Source: Eubacteriaceae bacterium CHKCI004
GTDB taxonomy: Bacteria; Bacillota; Clostridia; Lachnospirales; Lachnospiraceae
NCBI GenBank assembly: GCA_900016875.1
Contig: FCNR01000007.1
Coordinates: 1-42,816 of the forward strand
DNA: 42,816 nt
Direction of reading: 5' to 3'
How positions within the stretch are numbered: the stretch's first letter is position 1; each line of letters starts with the position of its first letter. This document shows positions 42,692 to 42,816 of the stretch, in pieces. A model generated the notes under the pieces. It saw only the letters and a program-made list of their open reading frames with translations. It searched no databases and was not told where the DNA came from. A program made the position numbers and the translations under genes.

Positions 42692-42816
42692 ATAAGGTAG
42701 GAAACGCCACGCCATACTTCCTTTCGTCCGTGGTCTTGGCGTAACCCCCTCCAGAACCGTGCTTACACCTCTCGATGTACACGGCTCGCCATCTTTCATA
42801 GTTTAAGTGATTTTAT
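42692..42816 (-). ncRNA. Group II intron 3' end (domains V and VI), partial
   Basis: On the minus strand GAGCCGTGTACATC-GAGA-GGTGTAAGCACGGTTC (42753-42787) folds as domain V, with the AGC catalytic triad in GAGCCGT. Domain VI follows with the stem ACGCCA/TGGCGT. The intron then ends CTACCTTAT, with an A seven bases from the end suiting a branch point. The exon resumes at GAGCTATAC, the in-frame helicase codons for ELY. The intron's reverse transcriptase and 5' part lie beyond the right edge. Confidence 0.8.

Noticed and set aside
42753-42799. Real protein start at 42799 for the helicase fragment
   Set aside because: The ATG lies within the group II intron, upstream of domain V; the first ~36 codons are intron sequence, not helicase.

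Overview
The window is a stretch of low/moderate-GC Firmicutes DNA, most likely a gut Clostridia (Lachnospiraceae-type) genome. The evidence is the style of the mobile elements (Tn1549/Tn4451-like ICE genes, large serine recombinases, TnpV, TTRAP, YodL and ArdC-like proteins), strong AGGAGG ribosome binding sites, and a Tet(O) cassette. Almost everything reads on the minus strand. There are no rRNA, tRNA or CRISPR features that I can see.

Layout. (1) 1-~2.4 kb: the terminus of one mobile element, carrying the N-terminal part of a large secreted thioester/SpaA-repeat surface protein behind a leader with two terminator-like hairpins. (2) ~2.45-8.9 kb: a chromosomal segment with a fructosamine kinase, glmS, a VanZ-family membrane protein and a tandem array of three Rpn-type PD-(D/E)XK nuclease/transposase genes. 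The third copy is truncated and fused to a scrap of a DegT/DnrJ/EryC1 aminotransferase gene. (3) ~8.96 kb to the right edge: a large composite conjugative element. Its recombination end holds five large serine recombinases. Four of them (12.2-18.7 kb) are packed head-to-tail with overlapping or abutting ends, and one of these has lost the catalytic serine. A divergent XRE repressor, a small membrane protein, two related small DUF6870-like proteins, MobC and a MOBP relaxase follow. Next come a three-gene cargo operon of unknown function (AlbA_2/ATPase, small helical protein, PD-(D/E)XK-like protein), and then core ICE genes (YodL protein, TTRAP, ArdC-zincin protein, SNF2-like helicase).

(4) The SNF2-like helicase gene of this ICE is interrupted twice. 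An 11-kb integrative mobilizable element (30894-41899) sits between helicase motifs V and VI. Joining the two flanks at a shared GAT restores an uninterrupted reading frame, and the two element ends together give a palindromic attP. This IME encodes its own serine recombinase, a PC4/YdbC protein, ParB, a MobV relaxase with a recognisable oriT, a RepA-like ATPase, three sigma-like regulators (one broken by an in-frame stop), a KTR protein, tet(O) with a Tn916-like attenuator leader, and TnpV. At the right edge, the last ~125 bases are the 3' end (domains V and VI) of a group II intron inserted in the same helicase gene.

The region is therefore a nest of elements within elements. The most unusual parts are the multi-recombinase operon with a catalytically degenerate member and the uncharacterised three-gene cargo operon. 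All functional statements are inferred from reading the sequence; no database search was run.
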